Part shown: piece after piece, positions 14,687-21,936 of the stretch
How positions within the stretch are numbered: position 1 is the stretch's first letter
Layout: the number at the start of each line of letters is the position of its first letter
Source: CAZMCC01 sp964564695
GTDB lineage: Bacteria; Planctomycetota; Phycisphaerae; Phycisphaerales; UBA1924
Direction of reading: 5' to 3'
Length of the DNA stretch: 24,693 nt
Assembly: GCA_964564695.1 (NCBI GenBank)
Contig: CAZMCC010000059.1
Span: forward strand, 1 to 24,693
Notes under the pieces: model-generated
What the model saw: the letters and a program-made list of their open reading frames with translations, nothing else
Told to the model about the DNA's origin: nothing
Database searches by the model: none
Program-made: the position numbers and the translations under genes

Positions 14687-15589
14687 ATGTCCCCCCACGT
14701 CACCCACCGCAAGTTCCGCGGCGCCTTCACCGCGATCGTCACCCCCTTCACCGCCGACGCCTCCGAGATCGACTACGGACGCCTCGACCAGCAGCTCGCC
14801 TTCCAGGCGAAAGGTGCAGTCACCGGCGTCATCGTCTCCGGCACCACCGGCGAGTCCCCCACCCTCACCCACTCCGAGTACGAGCACCTCGTCAAGGCCT
14901 GCGTCGAGCGCGGGCGCACCCACGGCCTCATGGTCGTGGCCGGCACGGGCTCCAACTCCACCGCCCACGCCGTCGAGCTGCAGCGCCTCGCCACCTCCCT
15001 TGGCGCCGACGCCGCGCCCTCGGTGAACCCCTACTACAACAAGCCCACCCAGGAAGGGCCCTACCCCCACTTCATGACCGTCGCCGACTCGGCCGATCTG
15101 CCGATCATGCTCTACAACATCCCGGGCCGCACCGGCGTTGCGCTCACCCCCGCCACGATCGAGCGCCTCAGCAAGCACCCGAACATCCGCGCCTGCAAGG
15201 AAGCCACTGGGTCGACCGACTCGTGCTCCGAGATCGCCCAGCGCTGCCCCGAGATGGCCGTGCTCAGCGGCGACGACTCGATGACCCTCCCCTTCATGGC
15301 CGTCGGCGCCGTCGGCGTCGTCAGCGTGATCACAAACCTCGTCCCCAGCAAGGTCTCGGCCATGTGCAAGGCGTGGCTCGACGGCAATCCTTCTGCCGCC
15401 CTCGCCTCCCACCGCGAGCTCTTCCCGCTCTGCCGTGCCTGCTTCGCCGAAACCAACCCCATCCCGCTCAAGGCCGCGATGAAGCTCCTCGGTCGTGACA
15501 CGGGTTCGATGCGCCTCCCCATGACCGAGGCCACCGCCGAGACCACCATCGCCCTCAAGAAGGTCCTCACCGAGCTCGGGATGGTCTGA
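14687..15589 (+). CDS. dapA: 4-hydroxy-tetrahydrodipicolinate synthase
   Basis: DapA condenses pyruvate with aspartate semialdehyde in the lysine/diaminopimelate pathway. The 300-residue (beta/alpha)8 protein has the usual length (290-300) and all expected active-site features: T53-T54 in SGTTGESPTL, Y143 in MLYNIPGRTG (the proton-relay tyrosine and the arginine that binds the semialdehyde carboxylate), and the Schiff-base lysine K171 in ACKEATGS. The AAAMKLLG-like end (PLKAAMKLLG) is also typical. The start is fixed by the AAGGAG at 14672. It stands alone, following the long inverted repeat and separated by 88 nt from folC. That gap contains a perfect 6-bp inverted repeat, AGTGAA/TTCACT (15601-15618), without a T-tract, so its role as terminator or operator is uncertain. 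Confidence 0.95.
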   Translation: MSPHVTHRKFRGAFTAIVTPFTADASEIDYGRLDQQLAFQAKGAVTGVIVSGTTGESPTLTHSEYEHLVKACVERGRTHGLMVVAGTGSNSTAHAVELQRLATSLGADAAPSVNPYYNKPTQEGPYPHFMTVADSADLPIMLYNIPGRTGVALTPATIERLSKHPNIRACKEATGSTDSCSEIAQRCPEMAVLSGDDSMTLPFMAVGAVGVVSVITNLVPSKVSAMCKAWLDGNPSAALASHRELFPLCRACFAETNPIPLKAAMKLLGRDTGSMRLPMTEATAETTIALKKVLTELGMV

Positions 15590-15677
15590 CCGCCTAACGA
15601 AGTGAAATTACCTTCACTCCCCGGTCTATCCTGACCATGATCCCGGCACGCCCTTTCCATGTCGCGAGGTCAACCGC

Positions 15678-17207
15678 ATGGGCGACTCGGCGAAAACAGA
15701 GCGACGCAGCGCCAACGCGGCGCCATCGACCCGCGCCGCGCGCGAGCCGCTCAGCGTGACGCCGGCCCCCGCCGCCTCCCGCCGCGCCCCCGCCGACGGC
15801 TTCCCTACCTACGCCGCCGCCATGGCGTGGCTCTACGACCGCGTCGACATCGAAAAGGCCCGCGCCAGCCGCGTCACGGCCGACATGCTCAAGCTCGACC
15901 GGATGCACGCCATCCTCGAGCGCATGGGCAACCCCCACAACGCCGTGCGCACCGTCCACGTCGCCGGCACCAAGGGCAAGGGCAGCACCTGCGAGATGCT
16001 CGCGTGCGCCCTCGAGGGCTGCGGCTACACCGTCGGCATCTACACGAGCCCCCACCTCGTCGACCTCCGCGAGCGCATCCGCGTCAACCGCGCGATGATC
16101 GGCCAGGGCGAGCTCATCGCCGCCTTGGGCGCCGTCGCCCGCGCCGCCGACGAGCTCGAGCCCACGCTCGGCCCGGCCACGTTCTTCGAGGCGCTCACCG
16201 CCGCCGCTTTCGCCCACTTCGCCGAGCAGGCCGTCGACGTCGGCGTCGTCGAGGTCGGCCTCGGCGGGCGCCTCGACTCCACGAACGTCATCACCCCGGA
16301 AGTCTGCGGCCTGGCGAGCATCAGCTTCGACCACATGGACATCCTCGGCGACACCCTCGCCAAGATCGCGTGGGAAAAAGCCGGCATCATGAAGCCCGGC
16401 GTCCCCGTCATCAGCGTCCCGCAGAAGCCCGAGGTCATCGAGGTCTTCCGTGAGGCCGCCGAGGCCGTCGGCGCCACGCTCCGCGTCATCGGTGAGGACC
16501 TCGACTTTTCCGTCCGGTTCGACGTGGCCCCCGGCGTCCGCGGCGGCGGCGGTCGCGCCGGGCGCGGGGCCCAGGCCCGCGTCGGCCTCACCACGCCGCG
16601 CTTCGAGTTCGAGCACGTCGGCGTTCCCCTCATGGGCGAGCACCAGGCCAGCAACTGCGCCCTCGCGCTGGGCATGCTCGACGCCCTCGCCGAACGCGGC
16701 TTCCACGTCGACGAGCCCGGCATCCTCGACGGCCTCACCCGCACGACCATGCCCGGACGCATGGAACTCATCGCCCCCGCCGCCAGCGGCTCGGGCAGCG
16801 CCGGCGGCAGCACGGCCGCCGGCGGCTCACGCATCCTCCTCGACGGCGCCCACAACGCCGACTCGATGAAGCACCTCATCAAGGCCATCTCGACGCACGT
16901 CCCGTACGACTCGATGGTCGTGATCTTCGGCTGCAACGTCGACAAGGACATCCCCGGCATGCTCAAGGAGCTCGCCGTGGGCGCCGACAAGGTGATCTTC
17001 ACCAAGGCCGGCTCGACGCCGCGTGCGGCCGACCCGCGCGACCTGGCGAAGAAGTTCAACGACGCCTCGGGCAAGATGAGCCACGTCGCCAAGGACCTCA
17101 CCGAGGCCCTGTCGATCGCCGCCCGCGCCGCCGGGCGCGAAGACCTCGTGTGCATCACCGGCTCGCTCTATCTCGTGGGCGAGGCCAAGAAGCTGATGGC
17201 GAAGTGA
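15678..17207 (+). CDS. folC: Bifunctional dihydrofolate synthase / folylpolyglutamate synthase
   Basis: FolC adds glutamate to dihydropteroate and to folates using ATP. The 509-residue protein shows the Mur-ligase-like ATP loop VAGTKGKGS (residues 95-103), YTSPHLVDLRERIRVN, EVGLGGRLDSTNVI, and the family signature SFDHMDILGDTLAKIAWEKAGI. Its C-terminal glutamate-ligase domain contains ILLDGAHNADSM. It is longer than the typical 420-450 residues because of an N-terminal extension of about 35 low-complexity residues, a Gly/Arg-rich loop near residue 290-300, and a Gly/Ser-rich linker (SGSGSAGGSTAAGGS) near 372-386 just before the ligase strand. The true start might lie downstream of 15678 within the extension. 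No clear ribosome site is visible. A REPIN-like element follows its stop. Confidence 0.92.
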   Translation: MGDSAKTERRSANAAPSTRAAREPLSVTPAPAASRRAPADGFPTYAAAMAWLYDRVDIEKARASRVTADMLKLDRMHAILERMGNPHNAVRTVHVAGTKGKGSTCEMLACALEGCGYTVGIYTSPHLVDLRERIRVNRAMIGQGELIAALGAVARAADELEPTLGPATFFEALTAAAFAHFAEQAVDVGVVEVGLGGRLDSTNVITPEVCGLASISFDHMDILGDTLAKIAWEKAGIMKPGVPVISVPQKPEVIEVFREAAEAVGATLRVIGEDLDFSVRFDVAPGVRGGGGRAGRGAQARVGLTTPRFEFEHVGVPLMGEHQASNCALALGMLDALAERGFHVDEPGILDGLTRTTMPGRMELIAPAASGSGSAGGSTAAGGSRILLDGAHNADSMKHLIKAISTHVPYDSMVVIFGCNVDKDIPGMLKELAVGADKVIFTKAGSTPRAADPRDLAKKFNDASGKMSHVAKDLTEALSIAARAAGREDLVCITGSLYLVGEAKKLMAK

Positions 17208-17218
17208 GCGGGCGCGTT

Positions 17219-17333
17219 GAACGAGCCCTGTGCGCGAGCACAGGGTGAACCGTGCCGAAACGAGTGCGATCGGTTCGCCCGCAGCCTCAGCGCAAGCGAT
17301 CGTTCACCCTGAGCTCACGCTCAGGGCTCGTTC
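17219..17333. repeat. REPIN-like pair of inverted 33-nt palindromic elements
   Basis: Two 33-nt elements, 17219-17251 and 17301-17333, are reverse complements at 29 of 33 positions. Each folds into a perfect 8-bp stem with a 4-nt loop: CCCTGTGC/GCACAGGG (17226-17245) and CCCTGAGC/GCTCAGGG (17307-17326). Two of the four differences are a compensatory T-A to A-T swap within the stem. The pair fills most of the gap between folC and the next gene. No transposase of the RAYT type is in the window. Confidence 0.88.
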
Positions 17334-17361
17334 ACGCAAGCTCCCCCAGGAACACGTCGCC

Positions 17362-17904
17362 ATGCCACCCCTCGAAACAACCTGGTCCCAGCAGACCTTC
17401 TACCTCTTCGTCCACAAGCATCTCGCGCCCCTGCTCAAGCGGCACGGCTACAAGAAACTCGGTCGCACGTGGCGTAAGCGCCACAAGGACGAGCCCCGGG
17501 GCTGGGGCGTCATCAATCTGCAGAAGTTGTCGAGGGGGTCGCCCGACGGCATCAGCTTCACCATCAACCTCGGCGTGTGGTGGGACGACGTGCCGTGCTC
17601 CTTTGGCGGAACGCCAGGCCCCACCGGACCCAGCGACAACAACTGCCACGTCCAGGAGCGGCTTGGCACGCTGGCGAACGACGGGGCTGACAAGTGGTGG
17701 GAAATCAATGGCGCCCAGTGGTCAACCGAGCAGACCGACGAATGCCTCGCGCCGATCGTGGCGTCGCTCATCCCCGCGCTCGAAGGCCGCGGCCTGGCAT
17801 GGATCAACGACCGCCTGACCCCGAAGGCCGTCGCCGCCTACCAACGCATGGTGCTGGCCGGAACGATGACCCAGGTGCTCAGCGACGAGCACCTGAACGC
17901 CTGA
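17362..17904 (+). CDS. DUF4304-like protein of unknown function
   Basis: Starting at ATG 17362, the product has 180 residues; the frame is open upstream to 17230 but that part is repeat-derived (the second palindrome), so the later start is preferred. Features resemble DUF4304: an N-terminal helix followed by LAPLLKRHGYKKLGRTWRKRH, then VINLQKLSR and a beta-rich segment FTINLGVWWDD. The latter half has conserved-looking W residues (WWEINGAQWS) and a C-terminal helical region. There is no signal peptide or membrane segment, so it is probably cytoplasmic. No function is known for the domain, and the family call itself is moderate. It stands alone between a REPIN-like element and a further repeat cluster. 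Its codon use is less C-biased than folC. Confidence 0.65.
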   Translation: MPPLETTWSQQTFYLFVHKHLAPLLKRHGYKKLGRTWRKRHKDEPRGWGVINLQKLSRGSPDGISFTINLGVWWDDVPCSFGGTPGPTGPSDNNCHVQERLGTLANDGADKWWEINGAQWSTEQTDECLAPIVASLIPALEGRGLAWINDRLTPKAVAAYQRMVLAGTMTQVLSDEHLNA

Positions 17905-17929
17905 TGTTCAATGGAGCGCCACAGCGCAG

Positions 17930-17956
17930 CTCTCTCTCTCTCTCTCTCTCTCTCTC
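17930..17956. repeat. CT dinucleotide microsatellite
   Basis: Thirteen consecutive CT units plus one base lie directly before the third copy of the CACGGAG/GCAGAGG element. Such a long pure dinucleotide run is uncommon in GC-rich bacteria and is likely to vary in length. Confidence 0.95.
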
Positions 17957-17959
17957 CGG

Positions 17960-18029
17960 CTCCGTGCTCTCCGTGTCCTCCGTGGTGAAATGCCTTCCTC
18001 CGCGCCCTCTGCGCCTCTGCGGTGAATTC
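17960..18029. repeat. Third copy of the CACGGAG/GCAGAGG dispersed element
   Basis: This 70-nt stretch matches copy 2 of the element at 14567-14637 in the same orientation: a CTCCGTGCTCTCCGTG block, CCGTGGTGAAATGCC, CCTCTGCGCCTCTGCGGTGA. It ends 11 nt before the stop of the minus-strand peptidase gene and could serve as its 3' boundary. Confidence 0.9.
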
Positions 18030-18040
18030 CGTTTCCCGCC

Positions 18041-19312
18041 TCACGCAAACTCCCCCAGCACAAACCCCTTGTCCGCGTACAGCTTCTCCACCCGCCCCAT
18101 GAACGCGTCCGTCGGCGGCAGGCGCAGCGAGATCGCCACGAGCAGGTCGTTCATCGCGTGGAAGTCGCTCACGCTGATGTACTCGCGCGCCGCCCGCGCC
18201 GGCCCCAGCTTCGCCTTGTCGTACGTCCCGGCCTGCAGCTCCGCCAGGTGCGCCATGTTGTGGTAGTTCCCCAGCGGCAGGCACAGGCACGTCGCGTTCA
18301 GCCCGTACGCGCAGAACACGCTCGCCTCGCACGCGCCGCCCGCCATGAGCTTGCGCTGCCAGGGGCGCGACTCCGCCCCCCCGCCCGCCTTCGCCTGCGC
18401 TGCCGTCTGGCTCGCCAGCGGCTGGGCCGCGTTCACAAACGTCTCCTCCGCCCGCGCGGCGCACGCCGCGGTGAGCGACGGGCTGAACGTGCTGATCCGG
18501 TCCCCCACGCGCACGATCGGCCCGCCCCCGATCGGCGAGTCGTGGAACGACCGCGAGTTCTCGAGCGCCAGCACCCGCGCGTCGCGCGGGATCGTCCCCA
18601 GCTTGCACGCCGCGATCGCCCCGATGAACCCGATCTCTTCCGCACGCGTGAACAGCAGCGACACGTGCCCCACCCGCTCGCCCGCGGCCCGCGCCACCCG
18701 CAGCACATCCATCGTGCACAGCGCCGACGCCACCGCCGAGAGATCATCGCACCCATGCGTGTGCAGGATGTCGCCGACCACCTCCGCGGGCGCCAGGCGC
18801 CACGTCGCCACATCGCCCGGGCGCAGCGCGTCACCACCCGCGTCGCCATCCAGTTCCGCCAGGTACGACTTCATCTGCGGATGGCTCGGCGTCGTCTCCC
18901 CCGTGAGCGTGGCCATCACGGGCTCGCCCGACTTCGGGTGGATCGTCACCGGCGCATCCGCGAAGAACACGTCCATCACCCCGCCGCGAAACTGCAGCTC
19001 CACCACCGTCGGGCTCACCACGCGCGTCAGCACGAACGCGGGATGGTCCGTGTGAGCCGTGATCATCAGCGGCGCCTGGTCCGTCACCCCCGGGTCGGCG
19101 AACCCGATCACCAGGTTCCCCGCCCGATCGGGCGTGAGCTTGAGGTCCGGACGCTGGGCCGTCCATCGCCCGATCCAGTCGAGCACGCGCCACTCCCGCC
19201 CCGCGGCCGTCGGGATCTGCGTGACCTCGATCAGCCAGTTGAGGTGCTCGGCCCGGGCGGGATCGCCAGCGGCGGACGGCGGCAACGCATCGGTGTCGGC
19301 GGCGGTAGACAT
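18041..19312 (-). CDS. M42-like co-catalytic metallopeptidase (aminopeptidase/glutamyl type)
   Basis: The ATG at 19312 gives 423 residues; the longer open frame upstream is not protein-like. The pattern of two-metal peptidases of the M42/M28/M20 clan is present: H87-T-D89 in MITAHTDHP, D189-D190 in HTHGCDDLSAV, the general-base pair E225-E226 in FTRAEEIGF, E251 in ALENS, and a late His in YHNMAHLAE. These positions match the M42 scheme (H, D, EE, D/E, H). Members remove N-terminal residues from peptides, usually as large oligomers in the cytoplasm. Residues 1-20 are unstructured. A predicted loop from residue 290-320, rich in Ala, is longer than usual. Substrate preference cannot be read. The 5' region carries palindrome copy B (19327-19364), 15 nt upstream of the start. 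The gene diverges from the VOC gene. Confidence 0.8.
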   Translation of the reverse strand: MSTAADTDALPPSAAGDPARAEHLNWLIEVTQIPTAAGREWRVLDWIGRWTAQRPDLKLTPDRAGNLVIGFADPGVTDQAPLMITAHTDHPAFVLTRVVSPTVVELQFRGGVMDVFFADAPVTIHPKSGEPVMATLTGETTPSHPQMKSYLAELDGDAGGDALRPGDVATWRLAPAEVVGDILHTHGCDDLSAVASALCTMDVLRVARAAGERVGHVSLLFTRAEEIGFIGAIAACKLGTIPRDARVLALENSRSFHDSPIGGGPIVRVGDRISTFSPSLTAACAARAEETFVNAAQPLASQTAAQAKAGGGAESRPWQRKLMAGGACEASVFCAYGLNATCLCLPLGNYHNMAHLAELQAGTYDKAKLGPARAAREYISVSDFHAMNDLLVAISLRLPPTDAFMGRVEKLYADKGFVLGEFA

Positions 19313-19326
19313 GTCCGGCAACGGTA

Positions 19327-19364
19327 GGGTGCCCCGGCGGAGCGTTGTCCGCCGGGTCCTTCTC
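19327..19364. repeat. Palindromic dispersed element, copy B
   Basis: This is the intergenic sister of the element inside squalene-hopene cyclase: CCCGGCGGA (19333-19341) and TCCGCCGGG (19348-19356) with a 6-nt loop and the same flanks (GGGTGC before, GTC.TTCT after). It sits 15 nt from the peptidase start codon, so it may lie in its 5' untranslated region. Confidence 0.85.
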
Positions 19365-19398
19365 GCCGTTTCCTCGCCGGCGCGCCAGGGCACCACCC

Positions 19399-19427
19399 TT
19401 GACGCTCCGCCGAATCTGTGATGCACT
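19399..19427 (+). promoter_or_regulatory. Candidate sigma70-like promoter of the VOC-family gene
   Basis: TTGACG (19399-19404), a 17-nt spacer and TGCACT (19422-19427) preceded by TGA, an extended -10, lie 62 nt before the VOC start at 19490. The -35 matches five of six consensus positions, the -10 only three. No data confirm it. Confidence 0.4.
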
Positions 19428-19477
19428 CGCGGCCCGTCGAATCGGCCGCGGTTCCGCTGAACGTCGGGGGGGACATT

Positions 19478-19482
19478 GGAGG
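19478..19482 (+). promoter_or_regulatory. Shine-Dalgarno site deciding the VOC-gene start
   Basis: GGAGG lies 7 nt before the ATG at 19490. This favours 19490 over the in-frame upstream ATG at 19418. Confidence 0.8.
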
Positions 19483-19489
19483 TTCGCAA

Positions 19490-19861
19490 ATGCCCGCCGC
19501 TCCCGTCGTCCACTTCGAAATCGGCTGTCGCGACATCAAGAAGGCCCAGGCCTTCTACGGCCCCCTCCTGGGCTGGGAATTCACCAGCTACGGCCCCACC
19601 GCCGCCATGATCACCAGCCCCGAGCCCGGCCAGGGTTCCATCGGGGGCCACCTCAACTCCCTCGGCCACGAGCCGCACACCTACTGCGTCATCTACGCCC
19701 TCGTCGACGACCTGCAGGCCAAGATCGACCACGCCAAAAAGCTCGGCGGCTCGCTGCTCGTCCCGCCCCAGGAAGTCCCCGGAATGGGCCACTTCGCGTG
19801 GATCAAGGACCCCGAGGGGAACACCGTCGGTCTGTGGAAGGCCGCGATGCCGCAGACGTGA
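19490..19861 (+). CDS. VOC (glyoxalase/bleomycin-resistance-like) protein
   Basis: This 123-residue protein has the vicinal-oxygen-chelate fold pattern: VVHFEIGCRDIKKAQAFYGPLLGWEF at the start, the beta-strand/helix unit CVIYALVDDLQAKIDHAKKLGGSLLVPP in the second half, and the end HFAWIKDPEGNTVGLWK, the common DPEGN-xxG closing motif. VOC proteins range from glyoxalases to dioxygenases and antibiotic-binding proteins; nothing here indicates the substrate. Metal ligands are plausible as H9 or E11 and E118-type positions, but the pattern does not fix them. A GGAGG site gives the start and a promoter candidate lies 62 nt upstream. It diverges from the peptidase gene. A strong 11-bp palindrome follows its stop, which would suit a terminator. 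Confidence 0.85.
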   Translation: MPAAPVVHFEIGCRDIKKAQAFYGPLLGWEFTSYGPTAAMITSPEPGQGSIGGHLNSLGHEPHTYCVIYALVDDLQAKIDHAKKLGGSLLVPPQEVPGMGHFAWIKDPEGNTVGLWKAAMPQT

Positions 19862-19893
19862 TCCCTCCGGCAACAGGGAACAATGGAGGGTGT

Positions 19894-19918
19894 CACTCCC
19901 GGCGCTTCGCCGGGAGTG
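19894..19918. repeat. Perfect 11-bp palindrome after the VOC gene
   Basis: CACTCCCGGCG (19894-19904) and CGCCGGGAGTG (19908-19918) enclose a 3-nt loop. It is 33 nt after the VOC stop and 47 nt before the next start. With no T-tract it may be a REP-type element rather than a classical terminator; its core resembles the GC palindromes elsewhere in the window. Confidence 0.7.
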
Positions 19919-19964
19919 CACAGCCACACCTCCGCGCGCACTTCTCAATTCCTGGAACGCCGAC

Positions 19965-21104
19965 ATGAACACCACCGCCCTTCTGCGCACCGTCGCCGCC
20001 GCACTCGTCCTCGCCGGCGCCGCGCTCGCCCAGACGCAGCCCGCCAAGCCCAGCGCGCCGGCCCCATCTACTCCGCCCGCGCCCGCCCCCACCCCCGCGG
20101 CCCCCGCCAAGCCCGTCGACTTGAGCCCCATCGTCGCCGAGGGAATCGTGAACGCCCCGCCCGCGGAGGTCTGGAAGGTCTTCTCCACCGCCGAAGGGTT
20201 CAAGCTCCTCGGCCCCGCGCACGCCGAGATCGACCTGCGCATCGGCGGCCTCATCCGCTCGCACTACAAGCCCGAGGCCAGGCTCGGCCAGCCGGGGACG
20301 ATCACCAACCGCATCCTCGCCTTCGAGCCCGGGCGAATGATGACCATCCAGATCGACAACCCGCCCAACGGCTTCCCGTTCATGAACGTCTACCAGCAGG
20401 TCTGGACCGTGATGACGATCACCGACGTCGGAGGCGGACGCACCCACCTGCGGATCGCGGGCCACGGCTTCACCGCCGAAGAAGAGTCGCAGCGGATGCG
20501 CGAGTTCTTCCGCACCGGCAACCAGTGGACGCTCGATCACCTGCGCAAGCACTTCGACGCCAGCGTCCAGCTCAAGGACATCACCGTGGCCCACCGCGAC
20601 ACCCCCAACTCGCCCACGGCCCCGATCGAGATCGCCAAGGTCGTCAACGCGCCGCGCGACGCCGTCTACAAGACTTATACCACCAGCAACGGCTGGAAGA
20701 CCTTCTTCGGCGCCGAGACCAAGATCGAGGCCCGCCCCGGCGGCCCGTTCGAGATCTACTTCAGCCCGGCCGACGCGACCCCCGGTGGGGGGGCGGGCGA
20801 ACGCGGCAGCGAGGGCTGCACCGTCCTCTCGCTGATCCCCGACGAGATGTTCAGCTACACGTGGAACGCCCCGCCCAAGCTCCCCTTCGCGCGGACCAAG
20901 CACTCGTGGGTCGTCGTCACGTTCGAGGCGCTCTCCCCCACGAGCACGACCGTCCGCGTCCGCCACCTGGGCTTCGACGAGCTCGCCAAGCAGTACCCCG
21001 ACCACGCGGCCGAGTTCGCCGAGACACGCGCGTACTTCGCCAGCGCGTGGCCGATGGTGCTCGGCCAGCTCGCGGGGTTCTATGAGCCCGACGTCAACAA
21101 GTGA
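19965..21104 (+). CDS. Secreted protein with two SRPBCC/AHSA1-like domains
   Basis: The ATG at 19965 gives 379 residues. Residues 1-22 look like a Sec signal peptide (hydrophobic, ending ALA-Q), followed by an Ala/Pro-rich linker to about residue 52. Then come two copies of a START-like (SRPBCC/AHSA1) fold: the first, about 56-205, opens with IVNAPPAEVWKVFSTAEGFK; the second, about 215-370, opens with VVNAPRDAVYKTYTTSNGWKTFFG and includes EARPGGPFEIYF and HSWVVVTFEAL. SRPBCC folds bind hydrophobic ligands or act in environmental sensing; AHSA1 homologues also act as chaperone activators. Secretion and two domains in one chain are unusual. A G run of seven (20787-20793) encodes a GGGAG loop within domain 2. 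No clear ribosome site is seen. Function is unknown. Confidence 0.82.
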   Translation: MNTTALLRTVAAALVLAGAALAQTQPAKPSAPAPSTPPAPAPTPAAPAKPVDLSPIVAEGIVNAPPAEVWKVFSTAEGFKLLGPAHAEIDLRIGGLIRSHYKPEARLGQPGTITNRILAFEPGRMMTIQIDNPPNGFPFMNVYQQVWTVMTITDVGGGRTHLRIAGHGFTAEEESQRMREFFRTGNQWTLDHLRKHFDASVQLKDITVAHRDTPNSPTAPIEIAKVVNAPRDAVYKTYTTSNGWKTFFGAETKIEARPGGPFEIYFSPADATPGGGAGERGSEGCTVLSLIPDEMFSYTWNAPPKLPFARTKHSWVVVTFEALSPTSTTVRVRHLGFDELAKQYPDHAAEFAETRAYFASAWPMVLGQLAGFYEPDVNK

Positions 21105-21210
21105 GCGTGGGCCGCAATACGGCGGCCGCTGTGAAGCTCTCATAAGGCCCCTAACGGCAATCCGGCCTACGGACCGGGCATGGTGTATCATTTTTCGAGA
21201 GAGTCCCCAC

Positions 21211-21217
21211 GGAGGAG
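21211..21217 (+). promoter_or_regulatory. Strong Shine-Dalgarno deciding the start of the first tandem secreted gene
   Basis: GGAGGAG lies 7 nt before the ATG at 21225. This start gives a typical signal peptide, unlike the in-frame GTG or ATG near 21180. Confidence 0.85.
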
Positions 21218-21224
21218 AGATCCC

Positions 21225-21920
21225 ATGAAAACGACGATTGTGGCGGCCGCCCTTCTCGGCCTCGCGGGCACGGTCTTTGCCGACGGCGTGGGCCAGTGGG
21301 GCGATGCCGACGTGCTGGGCACCGGTGTCTACGGCGGCGACCCGACGGCCGGCGCGACCATCAATGGACTCGCGCCGGGCGCGGTGACCTTTGCGACGCT
21401 CATCACCGGGCACGGCTTCGGGTTTGATCCTGTCGGTGATTTCTTCGGCACCGATCAGATTTACGTCGGCAGCGTGCAGACGGGGGCCCACGACGGCTAC
21501 TCGAGCTGGCCGTCGCGTTTGAACGGGCCGCAGACGATCACGATTGACTACTCGGGCCTCATCGGCGCGGGCGAATCGGTCACCGGGCTCACCCTCGGCA
21601 TCGCCGCGGACGACTTCCAGTTCCCGCTGTTCGGCCAGCTGTTCACCGCGGGGATCAACGGCGTGGAGTATCCGCAGCTCACCAACGCGCTCAACAGCGT
21701 CGACCAGTCCGGGCCGGTCGTGCAGTACTTCTCCATCGGTGTGCCGACGGCGCTGCTGACGGGCGACCACACGCTCATCCTCACGATCGACGAGCTGGGC
21801 GACGGCGGCGACGGCTGGGCGGTCGACTTCCTCACGGTCGGCGTGACGACGATCCCCGGGCCTTCGGGCGCGGGCCTTCTTGCCCTCGCCGGTCTCGCGG
21901 CGGCGCGTCGGCGGCGGTAA
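21225..21920 (+). CDS. Secreted protein with PEP-CTERM-like tail (tandem paralog 1)
   Basis: The product has 231 residues: a Sec signal peptide (MKTTIVAAALLGLAGTVFA, cleavage near 19-20), a beta-rich body, and a C-terminal tail of the form PGPSG, hydrophobic helix, then AARRRR. That tail is the PEP-CTERM/planctomycete-type sorting signal, normally processed by an exosortase so that the protein is exported to the cell surface or matrix. The body has no domain I recognise. Its conspicuous elements are GDADVLGTGVYGGDPT near the start, VGDFFGTDQIYVGS, GLTLGIAADDFQFP and GDGGDGWAVDFLTVGVTT before the tail. It is followed after 16 nt by a clear paralog. No exosortase gene is in the window. Codon use is more G-rich and less C-biased than in the upstream genes. 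Confidence 0.85.
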   Translation: MKTTIVAAALLGLAGTVFADGVGQWGDADVLGTGVYGGDPTAGATINGLAPGAVTFATLITGHGFGFDPVGDFFGTDQIYVGSVQTGAHDGYSSWPSRLNGPQTITIDYSGLIGAGESVTGLTLGIAADDFQFPLFGQLFTAGINGVEYPQLTNALNSVDQSGPVVQYFSIGVPTALLTGDHTLILTIDELGDGGDGWAVDFLTVGVTTIPGPSGAGLLALAGLAAARRRR

Positions 21921-21923
21921 GGA

Positions 21924-21929
21924 CAGGAG
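21924..21929 (+). promoter_or_regulatory. Shine-Dalgarno of the second tandem secreted gene
   Basis: CAGGAG lies 7 nt before the ATG at 21937 and only 3 nt after the previous stop. This supports the short intergenic spacing and co-translation. Confidence 0.7.
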
Positions 21930-21936
21930 CGGTTCG

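Noticed and set aside
15601..15618. Terminator or operator between dapA and folC (6-bp AGTGAA/TTCACT palindrome)
   Set aside because: The stem is short and weak with no T-tract; it is noted in the dapA entry but not called as a separate feature.
21105..21224. A replication origin with DnaA boxes between the SRPBCC and secreted-protein genes
   Set aside because: The skew switch lies here, but no TTATNCACA-like boxes or AT-rich unwinding region can be seen, so no origin feature is annotated.
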